Assembly (NCBI RefSeq): GCF_001968825.1
Contig: NZ_MIEU01000011.1
Coordinates: forward strand, 62,001-126,000
Source of the DNA: Tersicoccus sp. Bi-70
GTDB taxonomy: Bacteria > Actinomycetota > Actinomycetes > Actinomycetales > Micrococcaceae
Direction: 5' to 3'
DNA: 64,000 nucleotides
Positions within the stretch are counted from its first letter, which is position 1, and the number at the start of each line of letters is the position of its first letter. Shown here one piece after another: positions 52,109-61,551 of the stretch. Both the position numbers and the translations under genes were made by a program. Under the pieces are notes generated by a model, which worked only from the letters and a program-made list of their open reading frames with translations, ran no database searches and was not told where the DNA came from.

Positions 52109-52750
52109 TCAGCCCCAGACGCCGGAGGTTCCGCGACGGTGGCTGTTCAGCAGGTGGGTGTCGACGATGCCGACCGCCTCCATCAGGGCGTACATGGTGG
52201 TCGGGCCGACGAACCGGAAGCCGCGTGCACGCAGGGCCCCGGAGAGCGCCCGCGACTCGGGCGACGTGGTGGGGATCTCCGCGAGGGTGCGGGGCTGCGG
52301 CGTCACCTCGGGCTGGAAGGACCAGATCAGGCGGCCGAGACCGCCGTCGGCTCGCAGCGCCACCGTGGCGCCGGCGTTGCCGATCGTGGCCAGGATCTTC
52401 GCCCGGTTGCGCACGATGCCGGCGTCGCCCAGGAGCCGTTCGACGTCGGCGTCGCCGAACGCGGCGACCGTCTCGGGCTCGAAGTCGGCGAACGCCGCCC
52501 GGAAGGCCGGCCGTTTGCGCAGGATCGTCGCCCAGGACAGGCCGGACTGGAAGGCTTCGAGGCTGAGACGTTCGAAGAGGCCGCGCTCGTCGCGCACCGG
52601 CAGACCCCACTCGGTGTCGTAGTAGGTGCGCAGCAGGGGGTCGACGGACGCCCAGCGCGGCCGGGCGAGTCCGTCCGTGCCCACGACGACGTCGGCGGGC
52701 GGGGCCGGCGACGGGTCGGAGTGCGGGGCGTCGTCCCGCTGGTCAGGCAT
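52109..52750 (-). CDS. tag: DNA-3-methyladenine glycosylase I (Tag), lacking zinc ligands
   Basis: Tag removes 3-methyladenine from DNA. The 213-residue protein keeps the catalytic helix-hairpin-helix core: LSLEAFQSGLSWATILRKRPAFRAAF, LLGDAGIVRNRAKILATIGNA and LRARGFRFVGPTTMYALMEAVG. In E. coli a zinc ion is held by Cys4, His17, His175 and Cys179. Here the equivalent positions are Pro31, Tyr44, His199 and Ser203, so the zinc snap is lost. About 25 extra N-terminal residues are disordered. It is five bases downstream of the hypothetical gene at 52756. Confidence 0.88.
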   Translation of the reverse strand: MPDQRDDAPHSDPSPAPPADVVVGTDGLARPRWASVDPLLRTYYDTEWGLPVRDERGLFERLSLEAFQSGLSWATILRKRPAFRAAFADFEPETVAAFGDADVERLLGDAGIVRNRAKILATIGNAGATVALRADGGLGRLIWSFQPEVTPQPRTLAEIPTTSPESRALSGALRARGFRFVGPTTMYALMEAVGIVDTHLLNSHRRGTSGVWG

Positions 52751-52755
52751 GCCGC

Positions 52756-53382
52756 TCAGGCGTCCGGCTCGCCGTCGATCACCGGGCGGGGTGCGTCGAC
52801 CGGGGCCGTCAGTCGTGCGACCAGCGGTGCGAGAGCGGCCGCGCCCCCGGCACGGGAGTCGTCGTCCACGGGCGGGGCGACGAGCGCGTGGTACTCCGCG
52901 CCCAGCAGCCGGGCCAGTTCTGCGGCAGCGCCCGCCGGGACGTGGGTGCGTCCCGGGGCGCTGGCCACGATCCGGCGCAGCACCCGGGTGCGCAGGGTGG
53001 ACAGGGCGGGGACCAGCCCGGACAACGAGCCGCTCGCCCCGCGGTTGGCCGCGAAGGCCTGGTCGAAGTACAGGAGCAGACCGCCGAGCCGCCAGTCGTC
53101 CGTGCGGGACTCGAGGTGCTCGAGCACCGTGGTCGCCCCGCTGTTGAAGGCGAGGACGGCTGTCGACTCGTCGATCCCGTCGAGCAGGTCGCGGAGCCGA
53201 CGGCGGCGGCCGAGCTGGTCGTCGGCCATCACGGGCGCCAGGCGCTCCACCTCCGGCCGGGCGTCGGGCGAGCCGACGGCGGCCAGCAGCGTCGGGAGCC
53301 ACGCGGATTCCGTCTCCCGGGCATCGCCGGCCAGGATCATCAGCCGGCCCGCCGGCCACGTCACCGCGTGCGTCGGAGTCAT
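52756..53382 (-). CDS. Hypothetical protein next to tag
   Basis: The 208-residue protein is not recognised. It is soluble, Ala/Leu/Arg-rich and predicted to be alpha/beta. It begins VTWPAGRLMILAGDARETESAWLPTLLAAVG and contains STAVLAFNSGATTVLEHLESRTDDWRLGGLLLYFDQ, which could be part of a nucleotide-binding or hydrolase-like fold. No catalytic motif is convincing. It probably shares a transcript with tag, five bases downstream. The ATG at 53380-53382 was chosen because the frame upstream is Arg-rich noise. Confidence 0.6.
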   Translation of the reverse strand: MTPTHAVTWPAGRLMILAGDARETESAWLPTLLAAVGSPDARPEVERLAPVMADDQLGRRRRLRDLLDGIDESTAVLAFNSGATTVLEHLESRTDDWRLGGLLLYFDQAFAANRGASGSLSGLVPALSTLRTRVLRRIVASAPGRTHVPAGAAAELARLLGAEYHALVAPPVDDDSRAGGAAALAPLVARLTAPVDAPRPVIDGEPDA

Positions 53383-53690
53383 GCGCTCATCGTAGGCCGA
53401 CCTGCGCGTATGTCCGTCCGTGACCCACGGGGACGGGCAGGTCTCGCCACGGTCTCGGTCGGTCTCGGCCGGTCTCGTGCGTTCGAGCCCGGCCGGCCGG
53501 GCTCCGGCGTCCCGACGGTCTCGACGCGCCTCGCGCGTAGTCCTCGTCGAGCCGCGAAGCGACCGCGACACACCGTCTGTGCGGCACTTCACAGCCACCC
53601 CGGTGCGGCCGTCCCGATCGGCGTCAGCGCGCGGATCCGTGCCAGTCGCTCGTCTCCGGTGATCGACCGGCGATCACAGAAAGATAACGA
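53383..53690. other. Gene-free stretch before the rpf promoter
   Basis: No convincing gene lies here; the translated frames are Arg-rich and have no family resemblance. One GC-rich inverted repeat is visible (CTCGACG near 53520 with CGTCGAG near 53550) and could be a further short repeat element, but no second copy is in the window. The palindrome GTGATCG-N5-CGATCAC lies at about 53660-53678. Confidence 0.5.
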
Positions 53691-53696
53691 ATGCTC

Positions 53697-53726
53697 TTGA
53701 TGGATAACGAAACGATCGTCTACTGT
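53697..53726 (+). promoter_or_regulatory. Promoter of rpf
   Basis: TTGATG (53697-53702) and TACTGT (53721-53726) are spaced by 18 bases and form one of the best sigma-70-like promoters in the window. Two copies of GATAACGAA flank the -35 element, starting at about 53683 and 53703; they could be an activator site. Transcription would start near 53733. Confidence 0.6.
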
Positions 53727-53732
53727 CATGGT

Positions 53733-54643
<911 letters not shown>

Positions 54644-54696
54644 TCACTCCGGTCTCCCGTCGCGGCTTAGGGCCGTCGACAGGATCCCTGTTCGGC

Positions 54697-54732
54697 CGAA
54701 GCGCCGCACTCCTTCGGGAGTGCGGCGCTTCG
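54697..54732. terminator. Bidirectional terminator between rpf and the MFS gene
   Basis: A perfect 16-bp stem (54697-54712 with 54717-54732) closes on a TTCG tetraloop, an especially stable hairpin. It lies between convergent genes. Confidence 0.85.
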
Positions 54733-54767
54733 TCGTGGTATCGGCCGATCGGTGCGGGTGTCCCGCG

Positions 54768-56093
54768 TCAGCGCTGGCCGAACACCCGCCGGCACACGAT
54801 GATGCCGGCCAAGGAGATCACGGCGACCACGGCGTAGTAGTAACCCGGTGCCATCAGGGTGCCCAGGCCGGCGATCAGCGCGGTCAGGATCAGCGGGGCG
54901 AGACCGCCGAACAGCGTGACGCCGAGGTTGTAGGCGATGGACATGCCGGTGGTGCGGATCCGGGTGGGGAACATCGCGGCCAGCAGTGCGGGCAGCGGCC
55001 CGAAGTAGAACGCCATCAGCAGGCCGAGCACAACCTGCACCAGGGTCAGGATCGCCACGGTGGGGACGGCGACGATGAGGGCGAACAGCGGGATCGCGAG
55101 CACGACCGCGGCGACCGCCGCCACCGTCATCACCCGGGCGGGGCCCACCCGGTCCGCGAGGTTGCCGACGAGCGGGCAGCCGACGAGGCTGACGATGCCC
55201 GAGATGATGCCGCCGAGGTAGCCGGCCCACGACGGCAGGTGCAGGTTCGAGACCGCGAACGTGGGCATGAACAGGATCAGGTACACGGAGATCGAGGCGA
55301 GCCCGACCGTCGCGGTCGCCGCCAGCCAGCGCGGTGCGTGGTGGACGAGCGTCTGAGCGAGCGGGGAGGACTCGACCTTGTCCGCCGCGACCGCCACGAA
55401 CTCCGGGGTCTCGTCCATCCGCAACCGGATGTAGAGCCCCACCGGGCCGATCAGCAGGCCGACGAGGAACGGCACCCGCCAGCCCCAGCTGTACAGCGCG
55501 TCGTGGCTGATCAACGTGTTCAGGCCCAGGCCGAACAGCGAGGCCAGCAGCATCGCGGCACCCTGCGTGGCTACCTGCCACGAGCCGTAGAACGCCTTGC
55601 GGGTGGGGGCGTTCTCGATCAGGAACGCCGTCGCCGTGCCGAACTCGCCGCCCGCGGAGAAGCCCTGCAGCAGGCGCGAGAGGAGGATGACGACCGCTGC
55701 GGCCGGCCCGACCAGCTGCGCCGTGGGCGCGAACGCCATCAGCGCGGTGCCGAGCATCATCAGCCCGATCGTCAGGGTCAGGGCCTTCTTGCGTCCGTGG
55801 CGGTCGGCGTAGCTGCCGAGCACCATCGCCCCGACCGGGCGGATCAGGTAGGACACCGCGAAGGTGCCGAAGGTCAGGAGCAGACCGAGCACCGCGCCCT
55901 GTTCGCCCGCGGACGGGAAGAACAGCGCGGAGATCACCACCGCGAGCGAGGCGTAGACGATGATGTCGAACCACTCGAGCGCGTTGCCGATCGAGGACGC
56001 GACGACGGCGCGGCGCGCCGTGGCGCGCTGCTCCGGCGTGACCTGGGTCGCCGTGGCCGTGCCGGAACCGGCGGAGGCGGGGTCGTGCTGCAT
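54768..56093 (-). CDS. MHS-family MFS transporter (organic acid:proton symporter type)
   Basis: The 441-residue protein has 12 predicted helices. The metabolite:H+ symporter signatures are ASSIGNALEWFDIIVYASLA at the start, RPVGAMVLGSYADRHGRKKAL in loop 2-3 and SRLLQGFSAGGEFGTATAFLIENA. Members carry alpha-ketoglutarate, citrate, proline betaine or similar; the substrate is not evident. The ATG at 56093 is fixed by AAGGAG. It starts 50 bases after the argE-like gene stop and may be co-transcribed with it. Confidence 0.9.
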   Translation of the reverse strand: MQHDPASAGSGTATATQVTPEQRATARRAVVASSIGNALEWFDIIVYASLAVVISALFFPSAGEQGAVLGLLLTFGTFAVSYLIRPVGAMVLGSYADRHGRKKALTLTIGLMMLGTALMAFAPTAQLVGPAAAVVILLSRLLQGFSAGGEFGTATAFLIENAPTRKAFYGSWQVATQGAAMLLASLFGLGLNTLISHDALYSWGWRVPFLVGLLIGPVGLYIRLRMDETPEFVAVAADKVESSPLAQTLVHHAPRWLAATATVGLASISVYLILFMPTFAVSNLHLPSWAGYLGGIISGIVSLVGCPLVGNLADRVGPARVMTVAAVAAVVLAIPLFALIVAVPTVAILTLVQVVLGLLMAFYFGPLPALLAAMFPTRIRTTGMSIAYNLGVTLFGGLAPLILTALIAGLGTLMAPGYYYAVVAVISLAGIIVCRRVFGQR

Positions 56094-56143
56094 GGCGGCT
56101 CCTTGCCGTCGGGGGGCCGCCGGGCGGGCGGCCCGGAGGGTCG

Positions 56144-57325
56144 TCAGGCGGTGACGCGTGCGAGCAGGGCGTCGAAGAACGCCTCGCACGCGGCGATCTG
56201 CTCGAGCTCGATCCATTCGTTCGCGGTGTGCGCCTGCGCGATGTCGCCCGGGCCGCACACGATGGTGCCGATGCCGATGCCGGTGAACTGCCCGGCCTCG
56301 GTGCCGTAGGTGACCTTCTCATCGCTCGGCAGACCACCGAGCTCGGCGCCCAGGTCCAGCACGGTGCTGCCGGCCGGGGTGAGCAGCCCGGGCACCTGGC
56401 CGACCACCTCGACGGTGACGCCGGCGTCCGGGTTCTCCGCGCGCATCCTCGCGTCGGTCTCGTCCAGGGCGGCGCGCACCCGCGCGGTCACCTCGTTCGC
56501 GTCCAGCGCCGCGACGGTGCGGAACTCGAACTCCATCACGCACTGGTCCGGCACGGTGTTCGACGCGATGCCGCCGCGGACGAGGTTGACGCCGCCGGTG
56601 CTGAACGGCACGACGTAGCCCTCGTCGAACGGGCCGTCCTGGCGCCACCCGTCGACCAGGTCGGCGAAGGCGACGGCGAAGCGGGACGCGTGGTGGATGG
56701 CGTTGACGCCGTCCGGGGTGAGGGAGGAGTGCGAGGCGACCCCGGTGAAGGTCGCCCGGAAGACGTTGACGGACTTGTGCTCGGCGATCACCCGCATGCT
56801 CGTGGGTTCGCCGACGATGCAGAACTCGGGCCGGATGCCGCGCCGCTTCAGCTCCTCGACCAGTCGTCCGGCACCGACGCAGCCGACCTCCTCGTCGTAA
56901 CTCAGGGCCAGGTGCACGGGGGTGGAGAGCTCGGCCTCGGCGATGCGCGGCAGCAGCGTCAGGGCGGCTCCGATGTAGCTCTTCATGTCCGCCGCGCCCC
57001 GCCCGTACAGCCGGCCGTCGCGGACCTCGGCCGTGAACGGCTCGGTGGACCACGCCTGCCCGTCGACCGGCACCACGTCGGTGTGGCCGGAGATGACGAT
57101 GCCGCCCTCGGTGCTGCCGTCGGCGGCCGGGAAGGTTGCGAACAGATTCGCCTTGGTGTTCTCCTCGTTCGGCACCAGCAGCGGTTCGACGCCGAGTCGC
57201 CGCACTTCCTCAGCCACCAGGTCGATCAGCTCGAGGTTCGAGTTGCGGCTGGTGGTGTCGATCGCGATCAGTCGTCGCGTCCAGTCGAGAGAGGTCAGGT
57301 CCTGTTCGGTCGTCGCTGCGCTCAT
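56144..57325 (-). CDS. argE: M20-family deacylase, acetylornithine deacetylase (ArgE) type
   Basis: The 393-residue M20 metallohydrolase has the two-zinc motifs SGHTDVVPVDGQAW, GRGAADMKSYIGA, SYDEEVGC with catalytic Glu, and IVGEPTSMRVIAEHKS. The terminal CGPGDIAQAHTANEWIELEQI supplies the last His. The set is typical of ArgE, which frees ornithine from N-acetylornithine. Actinobacteria usually recycle the acetyl group with ArgJ, so this may instead act on other N-acyl amino acids, perhaps imported by the adjacent MHS transporter. The ATG follows AGGAGAAC. Confidence 0.82.
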   Translation of the reverse strand: MSAATTEQDLTSLDWTRRLIAIDTTSRNSNLELIDLVAEEVRRLGVEPLLVPNEENTKANLFATFPAADGSTEGGIVISGHTDVVPVDGQAWSTEPFTAEVRDGRLYGRGAADMKSYIGAALTLLPRIAEAELSTPVHLALSYDEEVGCVGAGRLVEELKRRGIRPEFCIVGEPTSMRVIAEHKSVNVFRATFTGVASHSSLTPDGVNAIHHASRFAVAFADLVDGWRQDGPFDEGYVVPFSTGGVNLVRGGIASNTVPDQCVMEFEFRTVAALDANEVTARVRAALDETDARMRAENPDAGVTVEVVGQVPGLLTPAGSTVLDLGAELGGLPSDEKVTYGTEAGQFTGIGIGTIVCGPGDIAQAHTANEWIELEQIAACEAFFDALLARVTA

Positions 57326-57460
57326 GGAATTCCGTTCTCCTGATCTGATCCGGATCGGTCCGGCTCGTCATGGGCTGTGTCGAGTCTACGCAGGGGAAGG
57401 AAGTACCCTGTCGATCTGCTCCGCCCTCGCCAGCGGCGCCCCATCTGCAAGACTGCGGGG

Positions 57461-58450
57461 ATGAGTGCGGTGACGACGGCGTTCTGGGTGACGGGGTGCG
57501 GTCGCGGCGAACTGCGGCAGGAGCCGCTGCGCGAGCCCGGTGACGGCGAGGTGCTCGTCCGCACGGTCCACACCGGCATCAGCCGTGGCACCGAGACCAC
57601 CGTCTTCCAGGACCGGGTTCCCCCGGAGGTGGCGGACCAGATGCGCGCCCCGCACCAGGAGGGCGACTTCGGCGGCCCGGTCAAGTACGGCTACCTCAAC
57701 GTCGGCGTCGTCGAGCGCGGCCCGGCCGAGCTGGCCGGCCGCACCGTCTTCAGTCTCGCGCCCCACCAGGACCGGCTCGTGCTGCCCGCGGCGGACGTGC
57801 ACGTGGTACCCGACGACGTCCCCGCCCGCCGCGCCGTCCTCGCCGGCACCGTCGAGACCGCCGTGAACGGCGTCTGGGAAGCCGGGCCACGGCTCGGCGA
57901 CCGCGTGGCCGTCGTCGGCGGCGGGATGGTCGGCGGGGCCGTCGCGGCCCTGCTGGCGGGCTTCCCGCTGGACCGGCTGCAGCTGGTCGACCCCGATCCC
58001 GGCCGGCGCACCCTCGCGGAGGCCTTCGACCTGGACCTCGTGGTCCCGGAAGACGCCGCCGGGGACTGCGACGTCGTCGTGCACGCCTCCGGCACCGAGG
58101 CGGGACTGGCCACCGCCCTGGATTTGGCGGGCGCGGATGCGGAGCTGGTCGAGATGTCCTGGTTCGGCACCCGCTCCCCGCGGGTGCCGCTCGGCGGGGC
58201 GTTCCACGCCCGGCGGCTGCAGCTGCGGGCGAGCCAGGTGGGCGAGGTCGCCCTCTCCCGCCGGGCCCGGCGCACCCGCGGTCAGCGGCTCGAGCTGGCG
58301 CTGCGCCTGCTCGCGGACGACCGCTTCGACGTCTTCCTCACCGGCAGCAGCCCATTCGCGGACCTGCCCGCGACGATGGCGCGCATCACCGCCGCCGACT
58401 CGACGGCGATGTGCCACGTGATCGACTACCCCGCCACCGACACCCCCTGA
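57461..58450 (+). CDS. MDR-superfamily dehydrogenase without zinc ligands
   Basis: The 329-residue protein has the medium-chain dehydrogenase fold. The usual GxCGTD metal segment is replaced by TGISRGTETTVFQ, and the structural cysteines are absent. A Rossmann motif VVGGGMVGG is near 155. It therefore probably uses NAD(P) without catalytic zinc; the SRGTE variant also occurs in BchC-like enzymes. It starts the cluster with the PTPS-like protein, glycosyltransferase and methyltransferase, all on this strand. Gaps to the next genes are 13, 9 and 31 bases, consistent with one transcript. It diverges from argE. Substrate unknown. Confidence 0.75.
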   Translation: MSAVTTAFWVTGCGRGELRQEPLREPGDGEVLVRTVHTGISRGTETTVFQDRVPPEVADQMRAPHQEGDFGGPVKYGYLNVGVVERGPAELAGRTVFSLAPHQDRLVLPAADVHVVPDDVPARRAVLAGTVETAVNGVWEAGPRLGDRVAVVGGGMVGGAVAALLAGFPLDRLQLVDPDPGRRTLAEAFDLDLVVPEDAAGDCDVVVHASGTEAGLATALDLAGADAELVEMSWFGTRSPRVPLGGAFHARRLQLRASQVGEVALSRRARRTRGQRLELALRLLADDRFDVFLTGSSPFADLPATMARITAADSTAMCHVIDYPATDTP

Positions 58451-58463
58451 GCCGAGGACGCCG

Positions 58464-58856
58464 ATGTACCGCCTGACCGTCCGCGATCACGTGATGATCG
58501 CCCACTCCCTGCCCGACCCCGCGTTCGGCCCCGCCCAGGGCCTGCACGGCGCCACGTTCGTCGTCGAGGCGACGTTCCACCGCGCCGAGCTGACCGAGCA
58601 GGCGATCGTGCTCGACATCGGCGTCGCGACGGCCGCCCTCGGCGCGGTGCTGGCGGACCTGAACTACCGCAACCTCGACGACCACCCGGCGTTCGCGGGC
58701 CGGTTGACGACGACGGAGCACCTCGCCCGGTTCGTCGCCGATCGTCTCGCCGAGCACCTGGCGCGGGACCTGCCCGGCCACGGGGTCACCGAGCTGGACG
58801 TCGTGCTGCGGGAACACCCGGACGCCTGGGCCGGCTACACCCGGCCCGTGGACTGA
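58464..58856 (+). CDS. 6-pyruvoyl-tetrahydropterin synthase/QueD-like protein, atypical
   Basis: The 130-residue protein has the T-fold topology of PTPS/QueD, which act on dihydroneopterin triphosphate. His14 (MIAHSL) and His28 (GLHGAT) match two zinc ligands. The third His of HGH is Ala30, and the catalytic Cys that normally stands a few residues before HGH is missing (PAQGLHG). TTTEHLARFVADRL and the late Glu in VVLREHPDAW are kept. Chemistry different from PTPS or QueD is likely. Its neighbours suggest a pterin-like substrate. Confidence 0.75.
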   Translation: MYRLTVRDHVMIAHSLPDPAFGPAQGLHGATFVVEATFHRAELTEQAIVLDIGVATAALGAVLADLNYRNLDDHPAFAGRLTTTEHLARFVADRLAEHLARDLPGHGVTELDVVLREHPDAWAGYTRPVD

Positions 58857-58865
58857 GCCCGTCCG

Positions 58866-60032
58866 GTGCGCGCGGTGGACCGCCTGGCCCTCCTGACGCC
58901 GGCGAACGTCCGGCACCGCAGCGGGGGCACCCTGTTCAACCGGGCCGTCGCCGCCCACGCGGCCGCTCTCGGGCAGCGGGTGGTCGTCGTCCCGGTGCCG
59001 GGGCGGTGGCCCCAGCCGGACCGGCAGGCCGCGGCGCGGGTGCGCGCTGCCGCCACCGGGTACCGGAGGGTTCTCGTCGACGGCCTGATCGCGGGGCGCA
59101 GTCCCGAGGTGATCACGGCTCTGACCCGGCGGGGCATCCGGACCGGGCTGCTCGTCCACCTGCCCGAGCGGCACGGCGGTGCCGCCCAGGCGGGAGCGCT
59201 GGCAGCCGCCGACGTCGTGATCATCCCCAGTGCGTGGACCGGGCGCTGGCTGCTCGCGCACGCGTGGCCCCTGACCGGCAGGCCCGCCGCAGAGCTGAGC
59301 GCCAAGCTCGTCCTCGCCCGCCCGGGCACGGCCGGCACCGACGGCCCGGCAGCTGACGGCGCGGCTGATGACGCGGCCTCCCCCGCTGCCCTGCCGGTCC
59401 CGGAGGCCGACGGTTCATCCCCGGTCCTCGCCTGCGTCGCCGCCCTGACCTCGAACAAGAACCAGGTGACCCTGCTGCGCGCCCTGACCCGGCTCACCGA
59501 CCTCCCCTGGTCCGCGCAGCTCATCGGGAGCGCGACCGCCGACCCGGCGTACGCGGCGCGGGTGGGGCGGGCCGCCGCCCCGCTCGGTGCACGGGTGCGC
59601 GTCACCGGCGAGCTGGGCGCGACGGCGATGACCGACCGGTGGCCGGACGTCGATCTGCTCGTGCTGCCCTCCACCTGGGAGAGCTGGGGCATGGTGGTGA
59701 CGGAGGCCCTGCGCCACGGCATTCCCGCCGTCGTCGGCGACGGCACCGGAGCCGGCGAGGCGCTGGCCGGTCCGCGCGGCAGTGGCCCCTGGCCGGCGCA
59801 CGGGCACGACGTGGCTGCCGGGGATCCGTCCGCGGCCCTTCCCGGTGCGGTGGTCGACGCGGCGGACCCGGCCGCCCTCGCCGCCGTCCTGCGCCGCTGG
59901 CTCACCGATCCCGGCGTGCGGGTCCGGTGGCGCGAGGCCGCCGCCGTGACGCGCCTGCCCGGGTGGGAGCCGGCGACCACCGCCGTCCTGGCGGCCATGC
60001 ACTCCTCGACAACCGTGCGGAGCGCACGATGA
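58866..60032 (+). CDS. GT4-family glycosyltransferase
   Basis: The 388-residue protein has a two-Rossmann GT-B fold. The C-terminal donor domain has CVAALTSNKNQVTLLRALTRL, VTGELG, and the nucleotide-sugar motif PSTWESWGMVVTEALRHGIPAVV with the E-x7-E pattern of family GT4. A Gly/Ala/Asp-rich hinge of about 30 residues joins the two halves. The acceptor is unknown; within this cluster it could glycosylate a pterin or pyrimidine product. The GTG start at 58866 has only a weak ribosome-binding site, nine bases after the previous stop. Confidence 0.82.
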   Translation: MRAVDRLALLTPANVRHRSGGTLFNRAVAAHAAALGQRVVVVPVPGRWPQPDRQAAARVRAAATGYRRVLVDGLIAGRSPEVITALTRRGIRTGLLVHLPERHGGAAQAGALAAADVVIIPSAWTGRWLLAHAWPLTGRPAAELSAKLVLARPGTAGTDGPAADGAADDAASPAALPVPEADGSSPVLACVAALTSNKNQVTLLRALTRLTDLPWSAQLIGSATADPAYAARVGRAAAPLGARVRVTGELGATAMTDRWPDVDLLVLPSTWESWGMVVTEALRHGIPAVVGDGTGAGEALAGPRGSGPWPAHGHDVAAGDPSAALPGAVVDAADPAALAAVLRRWLTDPGVRVRWREAAAVTRLPGWEPATTAVLAAMHSSTTVRSAR

Positions 60033-60063
60033 CCGGACGACGACCACGACAGATGAGGACGCG

Positions 60064-60936
60064 ATGACGCAGCTCGACCCGATCAGTTCCGACTGGCTCG
60101 CCCTGCGCGAGCCCGCCGACGACCGTGCGCGGGCGGTCACGACGACGGCGCTGCTGCCGCCGCTGACGCGGTCCCTCGCCGCGCACGCGAGCGCGGCCGG
60201 TGACGTACCGGTGCTGTGCGTCGACCTCGGCACCGGGACCGGCGCCAACCCGCGCTGGCTGATGCCGCGGTTGCCGTTCGCCCAGACCTGGCTGCTGGTC
60301 GATCACGACGAGGATCTGCTCGCCGAGTTGACCGATCTCCTGGCCGGCGTCACGGCGCCGTGGGAGCCCGTGACCTCCGACGTCGCGCACCTGCCCGACG
60401 TCCTCGCGCACCACCGTCGCCCCGGTCAACCGGTGCTGATCACCTGCGCCGCGCTGCTCGACCTGCTCGACGGGTCCACGGTGGCGGAGCTGGCGACCAC
60501 CCTGCGGGAGACCGGCGCCCACGGGCTGTTCAGCCTCAGCGTCGACGGGGCCGGGGACCTGGAGCCCGCCGCCCCGCTCGACGACGCGGTCCAGGCGGCG
60601 TTCAACGCCCACCAGCAGCGGCACGGGCACCTCGGCCCGGACGGCTTCCCGGCGCTGCATCGGGCGCTTCACGCCGGCGACGGAGCAAAGCCGGACGTGA
60701 CGGTCCAGCAGACCGACTGGCGGTTGGACGCGACCGACCCGGCGGACCGGGCGCTGATCGAACGGCTGCTGCGCGACCGTGCCATCGCCGTCCGCGAGCA
60801 CGTCGACCGGTCCTCGACCGGACTGAGCGGCGAGGACGTCGACGCGTGGCTGGCGTCGCGGTTGTCCGCCGTGCACGACGGTGACCTGCGGGTGCGCGTC
60901 GGTCACCGGGATGTACTGGTGACCCCGGCCGCCTGA
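60064..60936 (+). CDS. Class I SAM-dependent methyltransferase
   Basis: The 290-residue protein has the SAM-binding loop LCVDLGTGTGANPRWLMPRLP (about 50-70), the acidic strand end LLVDHDEDLL and the post-motif region LPDVLAHH. The second half is variable and gives no substrate hint. The ATG follows GAGGA. It closes the four-gene plus-strand cluster. It may methylate the product made by its neighbours, for example on oxygen or nitrogen of a modified pterin, which is inference. Confidence 0.8.
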   Translation: MTQLDPISSDWLALREPADDRARAVTTTALLPPLTRSLAAHASAAGDVPVLCVDLGTGTGANPRWLMPRLPFAQTWLLVDHDEDLLAELTDLLAGVTAPWEPVTSDVAHLPDVLAHHRRPGQPVLITCAALLDLLDGSTVAELATTLRETGAHGLFSLSVDGAGDLEPAAPLDDAVQAAFNAHQQRHGHLGPDGFPALHRALHAGDGAKPDVTVQQTDWRLDATDPADRALIERLLRDRAIAVREHVDRSSTGLSGEDVDAWLASRLSAVHDGDLRVRVGHRDVLVTPAA

Positions 60937-61005
60937 CGCGGGCAGTCTCGGGCTGCCGACCGTCTCGGGCCACCGACGGCGATCGTCGTCCGGTGTGGGA
61001 CGCGG

Positions 61006-61407
61006 TCAGCTGGTGGCGTCGTCCTCGCCGGTGCCGCTGTCCGTCAGGTACCGCTCGCCGCTCTCCGTCTCGTGCAGTTCGTACACGGTGGACGCGGTGG
61101 CCGTGGCGTCGTCGCGCTCCTGCCGAGCACGCTCGCTCATCGGCTCGTCGACCGGGGCCCACTCGGGATCGCCCCAGACGGCACCGAGGCCCTGGGAGGC
61201 CTTGGTCGGCTGACCGGCGACGAACTCCTCACCGTCCTCGCCGCGCGAGATCCCGTCGTCGTCGCGCACCGTCGCCTCACCCTCATCGGCCTCCCGCCCC
61301 GGGTCGATGCCGGGGCTGGTCCGCGGAGGCCATCCGGTGGCGTCGCTGTCCGCCGCCGGATCGGGTCCCTCGTGGTGCTCGGGGTGCTGCGGATCTGACC
61401 TGCTCAT
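61006..61407 (-). CDS. Small acidic hypothetical protein
   Basis: The 133-residue protein is strongly acidic and mostly disordered (SDPQHPEHHEGPDPAADSD), with a possibly folded C-terminal end around TVYELHETESGERYLTDSG. No family is assigned. The ATG at 61405-61407 is set by GAGGAGGGC; an earlier ATG at 61464 is less likely. It stands alone between the methyltransferase gene and the membrane-protein gene. A 16-base palindrome at about 60974-60989 may end the facing transcripts. Confidence 0.65.
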   Translation of the reverse strand: MSRSDPQHPEHHEGPDPAADSDATGWPPRTSPGIDPGREADEGEATVRDDDGISRGEDGEEFVAGQPTKASQGLGAVWGDPEWAPVDEPMSERARQERDDATATASTVYELHETESGERYLTDSGTGEDDATS

Positions 61408-61551
61408 CGTGCCCTCCTCGACGGTTGCCTCTTCTGCGACCTGATCCTTCGATCTTCGAGACATCTGGTGGTGTCAGCCTCCCACAGTGCCCCCCGGGAC
61501 GCCACCGGGGACGCCCCGTCGCACGGGCTCCCCGACGTCGTCTCCCGCTGT

